Source: Edaphobacter aggregans DSM 19364 (GTDB lineage Bacteria > Acidobacteriota > Terriglobia > Terriglobales > Acidobacteriaceae). Taken from it: DNA of 64,000 nucleotides. Shown in pieces: positions 18,258 to 31,696 of this stretch. The notes below the pieces were generated by a model. That model had not been told where the DNA came from, searched no databases, and worked only from the letters and a program-made list of their open reading frames with translations. How positions within the stretch are numbered: position 1 is the first letter of the stretch; each line of letters begins with the position of its first letter. Where the stretch lies: assembly GCF_000745965.1 (NCBI RefSeq), contig NZ_JQKI01000001.1:184077-248076 (forward strand), in the 5' to 3' direction. The position numbers and the translations under genes were made by a program.

Positions 18258-19608
18258 GTTCGGGCTCCAGGATCTCTTCCAGATGTGGATCGTTCACGTT
18301 CATCAGCGGACGCTTCATCAACTCGGTCAGGTAGTACGCTCCCCACACCGAAAGCACAGCGACGGGAACCGTGATGTACGCAAGGATTCCGAGATTGTTG
18401 GTGAGGTGCAGGTTGCCGGCCGCGTCCTTGAAGTTCGGCTCGATCAGCCAGAACATATCCAGGCAGCGCGCGAAGATCATCCATCCCGCCAGCCAGACCA
18501 TCTTGGTCTTGTTCCGCTTCAGGTCGCGCGACAGCAGCAGGACGAATGGGATCAGCCAGTGGCAGATGAAGTCCAGCGAGCAGATCACCCACCAGCCGCC
18601 CTGAATGCGCGCCAGGTACCAGGGAATCTCGTCCGGAACGTTGCCCGACCAGATGATCAGGAACTCCGCAAAGCACAGGTAGATGTTCAGCATCGTGAAC
18701 GCGAAGGCGAACTTGCCCAGGTCGTGCTGTTCGGTCGTGCGCAGCAGCGTCTTCATCGGCTCGAAGCGCGACAGCAGAATCACGCTCAGAATGCTCAGCG
18801 CGAGCACCTGATAGCCCTGACCCACCAGGAACTGCAGGCCGTAGATCGACGAGTACCAGGTCACGTCCAGCGACTTGATCCAGAGGATCGCGCCGGCGGT
18901 CATCAGGATCACGTAGATCAAAATGCCGATGCCGGAGAGGTTCTCGAACTTGATGCGCCAGCGATCGTAGCTCTCCTGCGTTCCCGCCTCGGGGTCCTGA
19001 TCGCGCTCGAGCGACCACTTGTTCAGCAGCGCCATAATGGTCAGAAAGACCAGGAAGATGATCGCCGACAGGACCACAGCGGCCGTCGGGTTCAGCATGG
19101 CGTGCTTGGAGTTGGCGGTCAGCATCTGCTCCTGCGTCATCAGTCCGCGGGCGTAGGCCTCGGCCGTCTCCTTCGCGTTCGGGAAGGCCGCCCACTGGTA
19201 CAGGTGCTTCATGAAGAAGAGGATCGGGACCAGCAGCAGCGCGACCAGCGGCAGCGTGCGGCTCATCGCCTCCAGAGGCCGGCGCAGCAGCAGGCCCCAC
19301 TTGCCGCCCGAGACATACTGCAGCATCAGCATGCACAGACCGCCGCCGGCGAAGCCGAAGCAGACCATGTATCCCATAAGGTAGGCGCGCAGCAGATGGC
19401 CGCGGCCGCCGGGAACAAAGAGGAAGACCAGCGAGACGATGACGGCCGCAGCGGCGACCATCAGCAGGCGCGTCCGCCAGGCCGAGATAGCCTCCGCGGG
19501 CGCTGCGAGCGATCGAGGGAGCGGACGCGGCGCGTAGTGGTCGTGTTGTCCAGCTTCTCCGTGATGTTCGTGTCCGTGTTGTTCGTATCCGGGTGACATG
19601 CGTTTCAA
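18247..19608 (-). CDS. actF: Alternative complex III, membrane subunit ActF
   Basis: A 453-residue polytopic NrfD-like protein, the second large membrane subunit of the quinol:electron acceptor oxidoreductase ACIII. A His-rich cytoplasmic start (EQHGHEHHGEAGQHDHYAPR) is followed by about ten TM helices, including LLMVAAAAVIVSLVFLFVP near residue 47 and VSGGKWGLLLRRPLEAMSRT. WWVICSLDFICHWLIPFVLL and MIFARCLDMFWLIEPNF are conserved ActF-type segments. It pairs with ActC. The first ATG may be replaced by the Met at codon 4. Confidence 0.93.
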   Translation of the reverse strand: MKRMSPGYEQHGHEHHGEAGQHDHYAPRPLPRSLAAPAEAISAWRTRLLMVAAAAVIVSLVFLFVPGGRGHLLRAYLMGYMVCFGFAGGGLCMLMLQYVSGGKWGLLLRRPLEAMSRTLPLVALLLVPILFFMKHLYQWAAFPNAKETAEAYARGLMTQEQMLTANSKHAMLNPTAAVVLSAIIFLVFLTIMALLNKWSLERDQDPEAGTQESYDRWRIKFENLSGIGILIYVILMTAGAILWIKSLDVTWYSSIYGLQFLVGQGYQVLALSILSVILLSRFEPMKTLLRTTEQHDLGKFAFAFTMLNIYLCFAEFLIIWSGNVPDEIPWYLARIQGGWWVICSLDFICHWLIPFVLLLSRDLKRNKTKMVWLAGWMIFARCLDMFWLIEPNFKDAAGNLHLTNNLGILAYITVPVAVLSVWGAYYLTELMKRPLMNVNDPHLEEILEPEHAH

Positions 19609-19632
19609 GCCTTCATTCGGAAGCTTCCGAGG

Positions 19633-20460
19633 TTACTGCTGCTGTGGTGCTGCTCCAGGGTTTTGAGGGGCCGGCTTGGTCGCCGGTTTTGCCGCCGCCG
19701 GCGTGTTGGGCGGCGCGGCCGACCCGGGCGTCGGAAGAATCATCAGGCCGCCATCGGTCGTTCCCGTCACCGCCGTCGGAGGCAGCTTCCACTCCTTGGC
19801 AAACGAGGCCGGCATGCCCTCGCGCTCGGCGATGCTCTCAAGCGGCTCCACCCGCGCTCCGGCCGGAACATCGGCCTGGGTCGCATGCTGGCTCAACTGC
19901 AGCGCGCGGATGTAGGCCACGATCGCCCAGCGGTCCGCCGGCGAAACCTGCGAGGCGTAGTCCGGCATCGCGCCATAGCCGTTTGTGATGACGTGGAAGA
20001 AATGTCCAAGCGGGGCCGACTCCAGCCGCGCCGTGTGCAGGTTGCCGGCCTTCGTGTAGCCGCGCTGCACGATCATGCCTTCGCCGTTGCCCGTGCGCGA
20101 GTGGCATGGCGTGCAGTAGACGTTGTACCGCTCCTGGCCGCGCTCCAGAACCTGCGCCGAGACCGGGAAGGGAAGACCATCGCCCTCTTTGCCGTCCACC
20201 AGCCCGGTCGTGTAGTAGGTGTCCACGTGCAGCTGATTCCGCGCCACAGTGTTGGCCGCCTGCGGACGCACCGAGCGGCCGTCGGTGTAAAACGTCGTCC
20301 CGCGCTGCGGGAAGAACTTCGGCTGGTCCTGCATGTCCTGCCGGCAGCCGATCGTCGCTGCAAGAGCGATCGTCGCCGCGGCCACGGTCGCCAGTCTCGC
20401 GTGTGTGCGTTGCGTATTAATGGTCCACCTCCACCACGGAGACCGCGTGAAACCGCTCAA
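19633..20460 (-). CDS. actE: Alternative complex III, mono-haem cytochrome c lipoprotein ActE
   Basis: A cytochrome c of up to 275 residues with one haem site, CTPCHSRTGNGEG. A probable axial Met lies in NGYGAMPDYASQV. A lipoprotein signal is visible (VAAATIALAATIGCRQD). ActE passes electrons from the FeS/haem core of ACIII to the oxidase. Two starts are possible. TTG at 20460, behind GAGGGCG, gives a long n-region. ATT at 20419-20421 lies 5 bases after a perfect GGAGGT and overlaps the actD stop as ATTAA, giving a more usual 26-residue lipoprotein signal. The Pro/Ala/Gln-rich tail is disordered. Confidence 0.92.
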   Translation of the reverse strand: MSGFTRSPWWRWTINTQRTHARLATVAAATIALAATIGCRQDMQDQPKFFPQRGTTFYTDGRSVRPQAANTVARNQLHVDTYYTTGLVDGKEGDGLPFPVSAQVLERGQERYNVYCTPCHSRTGNGEGMIVQRGYTKAGNLHTARLESAPLGHFFHVITNGYGAMPDYASQVSPADRWAIVAYIRALQLSQHATQADVPAGARVEPLESIAEREGMPASFAKEWKLPPTAVTGTTDGGLMILPTPGSAAPPNTPAAAKPATKPAPQNPGAAPQQQ

Positions 20461-20958
20461 GGAACGCCCTCGTCTCGGTCGGCGAGAACTTCGGGTCCGT
20501 CGCCTCCAGGCACAGGAAGAACTTGTCCGTCGTCGCGCCGTTGCGGAAGTTCGGCGCGTTGAACAGCGGATGATAGAGCTGCGGCAACCCGTTCAGCGCG
20601 ATCATCCCGAACCCCGCCGACAGGCCGGCGAACAGAATCGTCCACTCGTACGCCGGGATGATGAACGCCGGCCAGCTGAACAGCGGACGCCCGGCGATGT
20701 TCAGCGGGTACGCCCACACCGAGATCCACGTCTCCATCCCGAAGGCCGTCGTCACGCCCATCAGCCCGCCCAGCAGGCACAACAGCGGAACGCGGTTCTT
20801 GTGGAAGTGCAGCGCCTCGGCCGCCTCCTCCACTGGATACGGCGTGTAGCACTCCATGCGGCGGTAGCCGGCGCGCCGCGCCTCTTCGGTAGCAAACACC
20901 AGCTCGCTGGGAGTGTTGAACTCCGCCAGCAGCCCGTAGATTCCTTCTCTGCGCGGCA

Positions 20959-20959
<1 letters not shown>
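20417..20959 (-). CDS. actD: Alternative complex III subunit ActD (DUF3341)
   Basis: A 180-residue protein with the DUF3341 pattern: GIYGLLAEFNTPSELVFATE, YTPYPVEEAAEALHF, then two TM helices (VPLLCLLGGLMGVTTAFGME and ILFAGLSAGFGMIALNG). The end, with FLCLEATDPKF and TRAFLERFHAVSVVEV, is typical of ActD. It is a structural subunit of ACIII lying at the cytoplasmic/membrane face. Its start overlaps the actC stop by one base (TAATG), as is usual in this operon. Confidence 0.93.
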
Positions 20960-25621
<4,662 letters not shown>

Positions 25622-25634
<13 letters not shown>

Positions 25635-26479
25635 GTCTCGCAGCTCGAAAGCTCGTTCGGCGTACGAATGTGGTACTGCGCCGTCAGGTATTTGCCCAGC
25701 TCCATCTGGCCGGTGAACTTCTGGTAGCTCGCCGGGATCACCACGCCGCTAGCCGCCGGAGCATCGCTCACCGTGCCCGAGGCCGCTCCCGGCGCCTGCA
25801 GCGCGGCCATCTCAGGCCCCTTGCCGCTAGGATCGACCGTCGTGCAGCTCACCGCGCCGGCCGTCGGTCCCGCAGCTCCGGTCGTCGCGCACCACACCGG
25901 CTTGTCCGTCGACGGGCCCTGCCACGCCATGTTGTAGATCTCGCTCGTCGGCCGCAGGTTCACCGCAGGATTGCGGTGGCAGTTCAGGCACCACTCCATC
26001 TGCAGCGTGTTCTGCTGGTACATCAGAGGCATCTCGTCCACGCGGCCGTGACAGCTCGCGCAGCCGATGCCCTTGTTCACGTGAATGTCGTGGCTGAAAT
26101 AAACGAAGTCCGGAAGATCGTGCACGCGAATCCACTGGATCGAGGCGCCCGTCGCCCAACTCTGCCGCACCGGCTCCAGATACTCGGCGTTGGTCCAGAT
26201 CTGCGCGTGGCAGTTGATGCACGTCTTCGTCGGAGGAATGCCCGCGTACGCCGCCTTCTCCACCTGCGTGTGGCAGTACTGGCACTGCAGGCCCAGGCCC
26301 TCGACGTGGTGCTTGTGGCTGAACGGAACCGGCTGGTCCGGCCGCTGGCCCTGCTTGGTAACCCACGGGGATCGCTGCAGCTGGTTCAGAGCAACGCCGA
26401 GCGCGATGACGATCAGGCCTGTCAAAACCAGGCTCATACGAGCCAGCGCGTTCGAACTGCGGTCAAAAACTTGCGCCAT
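25622..26479 (-). CDS. actA: Alternative complex III, penta-haem cytochrome c ActA
   Basis: A 285-residue membrane-anchored multihaem cytochrome. One TM helix (MSLVLTGLIVIALGVALNQL) is followed by five CxxCH sites in order: CQYCH, CINCH, CASCH, CLNCH and CETCH, the last at the C-terminal end. Extra histidines (FSHKHHVEG, DIHVNKG) can act as distal ligands. A low-complexity Ala/Gly/Pro stretch lies between the fourth and fifth sites. ActA forms the haem wire from the FeS subunit towards ActE. It is the first gene of the operon; a promoter candidate lies about 160 bases upstream. Confidence 0.95.
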
Positions 26480-26638
26480 GAGTGCTTTCCTGCTTCCTCT
26501 CCACTTCGCCTGTCCTCAGGCCGAGAAGGGGGTTCAAGGGGTTGTAATTCCTGGCTGCTCGTTGCCGATCAGTTTCCACAATCGGCTCAGGCGACAGCTT
26601 TACACCGCGCCCGATTTTTCTTCTTTCTCGAAAGACCG

Positions 26639-26667
26639 AGTATAGCAGTGGAAAAAGAGGTTACCAA
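26639..26667 (-). promoter_or_regulatory. Candidate sigma70-type promoter of the act-cta operon
   Basis: Read leftwards: TTGGTA, 17-base spacer, TATACT. It would give a leader of about 150 bases before actA. Prediction from motif match only. Confidence 0.35.
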
Positions 26668-26882
26668 CCCGATGACCGATACTCGCATCGTAAAATTTCA
26701 TCTCTCCATCCGATTATCGAAACGCTCGGACGTGCCTCCTGAATCAGGCGTGCACAACATCTCGTGCGTCCACCCGCATACGGCTCGGCGCACCACAACA
26801 TGTACCCCGCTCGACAGGTATCACCCTTGTAAACCGAACCGTTTCAGTCCGATTTTCACTCCGAGATCGCGAGACTGTTGCT

Positions 26883-26945
26883 AGTTGTTAGTTGCAATTT
26901 ATTAGTTACTAGGTTGCTAGCTATTAGTTACTGGTTGCTACTATC
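26883..26945. repeat. TAGTTG-type low-complexity repeat
   Basis: Degenerate tandem TAGTTR units (GTTAGTTG, TTAGTTACTAGG, GCTAGCTATTAGTTACTGG). A related stretch lies at 33751-33788 and an opposite-sense one near 3572-3596. Confidence 0.5.
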
Positions 26946-27007
26946 AGCGGTTACGGGATCCCGCGCCTCCCGCCTCGCCGCCTCCACCGCCTCCCAGCCT
27001 TGCCGCC

Positions 27008-27054
27008 TCGCTGACCCGCTGACTCGCTGACTCGCTGACTCGCTGACTCGCTTT
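27008..27054. repeat. Octamer tandem repeat (CGCTGACT)n
   Basis: About five near-perfect head-to-tail copies of CGCTGACT (first one CGCTGACC). No spacers, so it is not a CRISPR. Confidence 0.8.
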
Positions 27055-27096
27055 TGAGCGCGCACCACCCTCCGCCGGTCTGATACCGTCAACACC

Positions 27097-27825
27097 ATGC
27101 CGCGCACCATCGCCACACCCCGCCCCCCGCGCTACGACATCCCCGCCGCCCTCGCCCACCTCTCCGCCGCCGACCCCAAACTAGGCAAGCTCATCTCCCG
27201 CGCAGGCCCCTTCACCCTCCGGATCGCCAGCACCCAGTCCCCCTTCGAGGCCCTCGTCGAGTCCATCGTCTACCAGCAGCTTCACGGCAAGGCCGCCGCC
27301 ACCATCCACCGCCGCCTCCTCGAGAGCTTCGCCCCCGCCGGCACCCCCACCAACAACACCGCCCACTTCTCCGCCCAGCAGCTCCTCGACTGCCCCAACG
27401 AGCAGCTCCGCGCCGCCGGCCTCTCCCACAACAAGGCCCTCGCGCTCCGCGACCTCGCCGCCAAGACCCTCGACGGCACCGTCCCCACTCTCACTCAAAT
27501 CCGCCGCATGTCCGACGACGACATCATCGATCACCTCACCCAGGTCCGCGGCATCGGCCGCTGGACCGTCGAGATGCTCCTCATCTTCCGCCTCGCCCGC
27601 CCCGACGTCTTTCCCGTAGCCGACTACGGCGTCCGCAAAGGCTTCGCCCTCACCTTCGGCAAACTCAAGCCAACCGACAAGGTCACCCCCGCCGACCTCC
27701 CCACCCCCGACGTCATGCACAAACGCGGCAACAAATGGTCCCCCTGGCGCTCCGTCGCCAGCTGGTACCTCTGGCGAGCCTGCGACCTCGCCAACGGCAA
27801 GATGGTCTTGCCCGGCGGCAACTGA
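27097..27825 (+). CDS. DNA-3-methyladenine glycosylase II-like (HhH-GPD)
   Basis: A 242-residue base-excision repair glycosylase of the AlkA-like HhH-GPD superfamily that removes alkylated purines. Features: SPFEALVESIVYQQLHGKAA near residue 50 (YQQL motif), the helix-hairpin-helix LTQVRGIGRWTVEMLLIF near residue 150, and the catalytic Asp in FPVADYGVRKG. The C-terminal KWSPWRSVASWYLWR is also family-typical. It lacks the N-terminal AlkA domain, so it resembles the shorter Mag1-type enzymes. It is a single gene; no Ada or alkB gene is adjacent. Confidence 0.93.
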   Translation: MPRTIATPRPPRYDIPAALAHLSAADPKLGKLISRAGPFTLRIASTQSPFEALVESIVYQQLHGKAAATIHRRLLESFAPAGTPTNNTAHFSAQQLLDCPNEQLRAAGLSHNKALALRDLAAKTLDGTVPTLTQIRRMSDDDIIDHLTQVRGIGRWTVEMLLIFRLARPDVFPVADYGVRKGFALTFGKLKPTDKVTPADLPTPDVMHKRGNKWSPWRSVASWYLWRACDLANGKMVLPGGN

Positions 27826-27852
27826 CTCTTGGAAGCCCGTCTTCTGGAAGAT

Positions 27853-27981
27853 GTGTCATCCTGAGCCTTCGGAAGACGTGTCACTGCAAGATGTGTCATC
27901 CTGAGCGGAGTTTGACGCGTTCTTCGCGTCAAACGGTGTCGAAGAGCCTGCCCTGAGCGGAGCCGAACGGGATCTGCGGTT
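27853..27981. repeat. Repeat family 1, tandem partial plus full copy with hairpin insert
   Basis: A truncated copy (GTGTCATCCTGAGCCTTCGG) is followed by a long one. The long copy carries the insert TTTGACGCG-TTCTT-CGCGTCAAA (27911-27933, perfect 9-bp stem) and then the nested AGCCTGCCCTGAGC module, ending GGGATCTGCGGTT. Confidence 0.8.
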
Positions 27982-28008
27982 CGATACTCTCTGGAATAAC
28001 TTGCACTC

Positions 28009-28239
28009 ATGAAGATCACCATCGAACTCCCGGACAACCCATCGCCTGCTGAAGCGTAGAGCGAGCTCTCAGGGAACCACCATCAAGACAATGGTGCTCC
28101 GGGGAATCGAACACGTCCTCAGAGACGAAAGACCCATCCGGAACACGAAACGGCTTAAACTCCCTTGCTTGAGTCAAAGCAGCCTGGAAGTCTCCTGATC
28201 GACAACGAGCGCATCGACGACCTCATCAGCTTTCCGTAA
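28009..28239 (+). pseudogene. Frameshifted type II antitoxin remnant (VapB-like)
   Basis: The start MKITIELPD is the usual opening of small antitoxins paired with PIN-domain toxins. The frame stops after 16 codons. In the next frame LLKRRASSQGTTIKTMVLRG and IEHVLRDERPI continue the family pattern. In a further frame LESKQPGSLLIDNERIDDLI-SFP ends at TAA 28237-28239. Two indels (near 28050 and 28170) would restore one frame of about 76 residues. No toxin gene follows. This reading rests on motif recall, not a search. Confidence 0.6.
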
Positions 28240-28327
28240 CCTCCCTTTCATCCCCATTTCTTCACGGCCATGCCACGAACGTTGCGGCACCAACCCCGGC
28301 ACCCGCGTTACCCTCTAACCCAGAGAC

Positions 28328-30949
28328 ATGGCCAAGACCCGGACATCGCCAAAGACCGCAGTCGCCCCGCCCACTCCTCCAGCCGCCCAGCCCGAGCGCT
28401 TCGTCTGCGTCCACGGCCACTTCTACCAGCCCCCACGCGAGAATCCCTGGCTCGAGACCGTCGAGGTCCAGGACTCCGCCGCCCCCTATCACGACTGGAA
28501 CGACCGCATCACCGCCGAGTGTTACGCGCCCAACGGCGCCTCACGCATCACCGACCGCGAGAACAAGATCATCCGCATCATGAACAACTACGCCCGGATG
28601 AGCTTCAACTTCGGCGCCACCCTGCTCTCCTGGCTCTCCGACTTCGCCCCCCGCACCTACCGCATGATCCTCGACGCCGACCGCTCCAGCCGCCTGCGTC
28701 ACGCCGGCCACGGCTCCGCCATCGCCCAGAACTACAACCACATCATCATGCCGCTCGCCAACGAGCGCGACGCACGCACCCAGATCCGCTGGGGCATCGC
28801 CGACTTCGAGCACCGCTTCGGCCGCAAGCCCGAAGGCATGTGGCTCGCCGAGACCGCCGCCTCCCGCTGGGTCCTTGACCTCATGGCCCAGGAGGGCATC
28901 AAGTTCACCATCCTCGCCCCTCACCAGTGCGCCCGCGTTCGCCCCATCCCCCAGAACCCCGGCGACCTTGCTCCCGCCCCGGAGACATCCATAGCCCCGA
29001 GCGCTCCCGCTCCTGGCTCTGGACCCGTTTCTGCCTCTGGAGCGTGGACCGACACCCCCGACGCCTCCGTCGACACCACCCACCCCTACCTCGTCCGCCT
29101 CGACCAGGGCCGCTCCATCGCCGTCTTCTTCTACAACGGCCCCAACTCCCGGGCCATCGCCTTCGAAGGCCTGCTCAACAGCGGTGAAGAGTTCGGCCGC
29201 CGCCTCCTCTCCGGTTTCCCCCTCGAACCGAACTCCGAGCCCGCATGGCTCTCCCACGTCGCCACCGACGGCGAGAGCTACGGCCACCACCACCGCCACG
29301 GCGAGATGGCTCTCTCCTACACCATGCACTGGCTCGAGGACAAACAGCACCTCAAGGTCACCAACTACGCCGCCTTCCTCTCCCGCTTTCCCCCGCGCTG
29401 GGAGGCCGAGATCGTCGAAGACACCTCCTGGAGCTGCGCCCACGGCGTCGAGCGCTGGCGCTCCAACTGCGGCTGCAACTCCGGCGGCCACCCCGGCTGG
29501 GAGCAGCAGTGGCGAGCTCCCCTCCGCCAGGCCCTCGATACCCTCCGCGACGCCATCGCCCCCCTCGCCGAGAAGCTCTCCCAGTCCATCTTCAAGGATC
29601 TCTGGGCCGCGCGCGACGCCTACATCCGCGTCATCCTCGATCGCTCGCGCCCCAGCACCGACGCCTTCTTCGCCCAGCACGCCACCCACGTCCTCTCTGC
29701 CTCCGAGCGCGTCACCGCACTCGAGCTCATGGAGCTCCAGCGCCACGCCCAGCTCATGTACACCTCCTGCGGCTGGTTCTTCGATGAGGTCTCCGGAATC
29801 GAGACCGTCCAGGTCATCGCCTACGCCGCCCGCGTCCTCCAGCTCGCCGGCCGCCTCTTCGGAAGCCTCGGCGCCGCGCTCGAGGCCGACTTCCTCAGAA
29901 CCCTCGCCGCCGCACAGAGCAACATCCCCGAGATCAGCAACGGAGCCGAGGCCTACCGCCGTTACGTCACCCCCATGAAGATCGAACTCGAGCAGGTCGG
30001 CGCCCACTACGCCATCAGCTCTATCTTCCGCTCCTATCCCGAGCAGGGCGAGCTCTTCTGCTACAACGTCCGCCGCCTCTCCCACCAGGTCTTCACCTCA
30101 GGCCGCGGACGCGTCGCACTCGGCCGAGCCTGCATCGAGTCCCGCATCACCGAAGAGTCCGAAGAGATCTGCTTCGCCGTCCTCCACCTCGGCGACCAGA
30201 ACCTATCCGCCGCCGTCCGCCGCTACGACTCCTCCGACCCCGAGCAGGTCGAAACCTTCGAGAAGTTCTCCACCGACGTCGCCATCGCCATGCGCCGCGC
30301 CAACCTCCCCGAGGTCATCCGGCTCATCGATCACCTCTTCGGCAGCATGGGCTACTCCCTCCTCTCCCTCTTCGCCGACGAGCAGCACCGCATCCTCCAG
30401 ACCATCCTCACCCGCACCCTCAACGAGATGGAGGACTCCCTCCGCAAGATCTACGAGGACCACGCCTCGCTGCTCGACTTCCTCACCGACACCGGCATGC
30501 CCCCGCCCCCCGCACTCGCGGTCGCCGCCAACTACGCCATCAACTCCTCGCTCCGCCGCGCCATCGAGGCCGACCCCTTCGACGCCGAGCCGGTCCTCAG
30601 CCTCATCCAGCGCGCCGGCTCCGAACACATCACCCTCGACGCGCAGCAGTTCAACTACCTCGCCGGCCAGCGCATGAAGCGAGCCATGGTTCAGCTCGAA
30701 GCCGCCGTCTCCGGCGACGACTCCGCCTCCATCGCACTCACCAACGCCGTCATCATCGCCGAGACCCTCATCCAACTCCCCTTCGAGATCAACCTCTGGC
30801 AGGCCCAGAACATCTGGAATGACCTCCTCCGCCGCTCCGACAAAACCTACTGGACCGAACAGTGGATCGAAGACTTCCGTCGCCTCGGCGAAGTCATGAA
30901 CATCCACGTCGACCAGCTCGTCACCGAAGAAGGCGTCAGCGCCTTCTGA
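28328..30949 (+). CDS. Glycoside hydrolase family 57 protein with DUF3536
   Basis: An 873-residue cytoplasmic protein, no signal peptide. The GH57 domain begins RFVCVHGHFYQPPRENPWLE (residue 24 on). The likely nucleophile is E175 in PEGMWLAETA, and the acid/base Asp D314 in VATDGESYGHHHRHGEMAL. A Pro/Ala/Ser-rich insert lies at about 208-240. From about residue 380 to the end the sequence is helical and matches DUF3536, usually fused to this GH57 branch. GH57 enzymes act on alpha-glucans (amylase, branching enzyme, 4-alpha-glucanotransferase); activity here is not assignable. It stands alone. Confidence 0.92.
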   Translation: MAKTRTSPKTAVAPPTPPAAQPERFVCVHGHFYQPPRENPWLETVEVQDSAAPYHDWNDRITAECYAPNGASRITDRENKIIRIMNNYARMSFNFGATLLSWLSDFAPRTYRMILDADRSSRLRHAGHGSAIAQNYNHIIMPLANERDARTQIRWGIADFEHRFGRKPEGMWLAETAASRWVLDLMAQEGIKFTILAPHQCARVRPIPQNPGDLAPAPETSIAPSAPAPGSGPVSASGAWTDTPDASVDTTHPYLVRLDQGRSIAVFFYNGPNSRAIAFEGLLNSGEEFGRRLLSGFPLEPNSEPAWLSHVATDGESYGHHHRHGEMALSYTMHWLEDKQHLKVTNYAAFLSRFPPRWEAEIVEDTSWSCAHGVERWRSNCGCNSGGHPGWEQQWRAPLRQALDTLRDAIAPLAEKLSQSIFKDLWAARDAYIRVILDRSRPSTDAFFAQHATHVLSASERVTALELMELQRHAQLMYTSCGWFFDEVSGIETVQVIAYAARVLQLAGRLFGSLGAALEADFLRTLAAAQSNIPEISNGAEAYRRYVTPMKIELEQVGAHYAISSIFRSYPEQGELFCYNVRRLSHQVFTSGRGRVALGRACIESRITEESEEICFAVLHLGDQNLSAAVRRYDSSDPEQVETFEKFSTDVAIAMRRANLPEVIRLIDHLFGSMGYSLLSLFADEQHRILQTILTRTLNEMEDSLRKIYEDHASLLDFLTDTGMPPPPALAVAANYAINSSLRRAIEADPFDAEPVLSLIQRAGSEHITLDAQQFNYLAGQRMKRAMVQLEAAVSGDDSASIALTNAVIIAETLIQLPFEINLWQAQNIWNDLLRRSDKTYWTEQWIEDFRRLGEVMNIHVDQLVTEEGVSAF

Positions 30950-31045
30950 CCCGGCAGAAGCTCTCCAAAATCGCCGCTCATCCTGTCCGCATCGCTGCCG
31001 ATGAAAGCACTGGGCAGTTCTGAAGCAATCAAAGGGGAGACAGGG

Positions 31046-31537
31046 ATGATCCGGCAGGCGATCAATTGCGATATGTGCGGTGCAGAGAGGGTGGAGTCCA
31101 CCAGCTTCTGGTTTGTAGCCGACGAACTCGGAGGAGAGATAAGACTGCGCGGCTGGGAGTCGCCAAAAAAATCCGGCAAGAACGTCAGGCACCTCTGCGG
31201 ACAGAAGTGCGTCCAGCGCATGATGGACAACTTCACCGCATCCCTCAAGGCCGGTCAGCAGGCAGGGAAGGTCGCAAAGGAGCCCGCCCCCAAGACCGCC
31301 CCCCAGACCGCGCACCAGACCGCCGGGCCGGAGCAGGCCGACACGCGCGACAGCGACGACGAACGTCCTCTCCTCGAGCGCATGGGCTACGACCGTGAGA
31401 CCGCAGCGTTCATCGAGGCCGACTCATGGGCCGGTCCCGCCAGGCCCAAGGACGCCCTCCGGCCCGCCGAGAAGGGCTTCATCCACGCCACCCGCATCAA
31501 GCCACAGGCCCCGCGGCCGTTCCAGCGCATGGCCTGA
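31046..31537 (+). CDS. Small zinc-ribbon-like protein of unknown function
   Basis: A 163-residue protein from the ATG at 31046, chosen because AGGGGAG lies upstream; an earlier in-frame ATG at 31001 has no such site. Two cysteine pairs, CDMC (residues 9-12) and CGQKC (about 53-57), flank a beta-rich segment (FWFVADELGGEIRLRGW) and look like a treble-clef or zinc-ribbon site. A disordered Lys/Ala/Pro/Gln-rich linker (PAPKTAPQTAHQTAGPEQA) follows. The C-terminal part starts LLERMGYDRETAAFIEADSW. Family unknown to me. Confidence 0.7.
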   Translation: MIRQAINCDMCGAERVESTSFWFVADELGGEIRLRGWESPKKSGKNVRHLCGQKCVQRMMDNFTASLKAGQQAGKVAKEPAPKTAPQTAHQTAGPEQADTRDSDDERPLLERMGYDRETAAFIEADSWAGPARPKDALRPAEKGFIHATRIKPQAPRPFQRMA

Positions 31538-31552
31538 GCCATCAGCAAGCCT

Positions 31553-31607
31553 GGGTGCCCCACATCTCGCTTTTGAGATGTGGGTTCATTCGAGCGAAGC
31601 TCGAACC
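31553..31607. repeat. Repeat family 2 copy
   Basis: GGGTGCCCCACATCTCGCTT then TTGAGATGTGGG form the variable stem. TTCGAGC-GAA-GCTCGAA is the terminal hairpin with the A:T version of the variable pair. Confidence 0.8.
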
Positions 31608-31696
31608 GCCTCCCCAACTGACAACCTGCAACCTGCAACTCCCCATGGGCCATTCCACCTAAGCCCCCACCGCCACCTCGGGCATAAAATACCCAC

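Larger units (their letters stand above)
26480..27096. other. Gene-free spacer upstream of actA
   Basis: 26480-26880 is moderately AT-rich and holds the candidate act promoter. 26880-27055 holds low-complexity TAGTTG-type and octamer repeats. I see no convincing gene in it. Confidence 0.6.
27826..28327. other. Gene-poor spacer with repeats and an antitoxin remnant
   Basis: Holds repeat family 1 in doubled form (27853-27981) and a broken antitoxin gene (28009-28239). The last 90 bases show nothing recognisable. Confidence 0.65.

Noticed and set aside
27008..27054. Tandem octamer considered as a CRISPR
   Set aside because: There are no spacers between units and no cas genes; it is a simple tandem repeat.
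28240..28327. Possible VapC-type toxin tail after the antitoxin remnant
   Set aside because: A short HGHATNVAAP-like translation can be read, but it is too short and unsupported.
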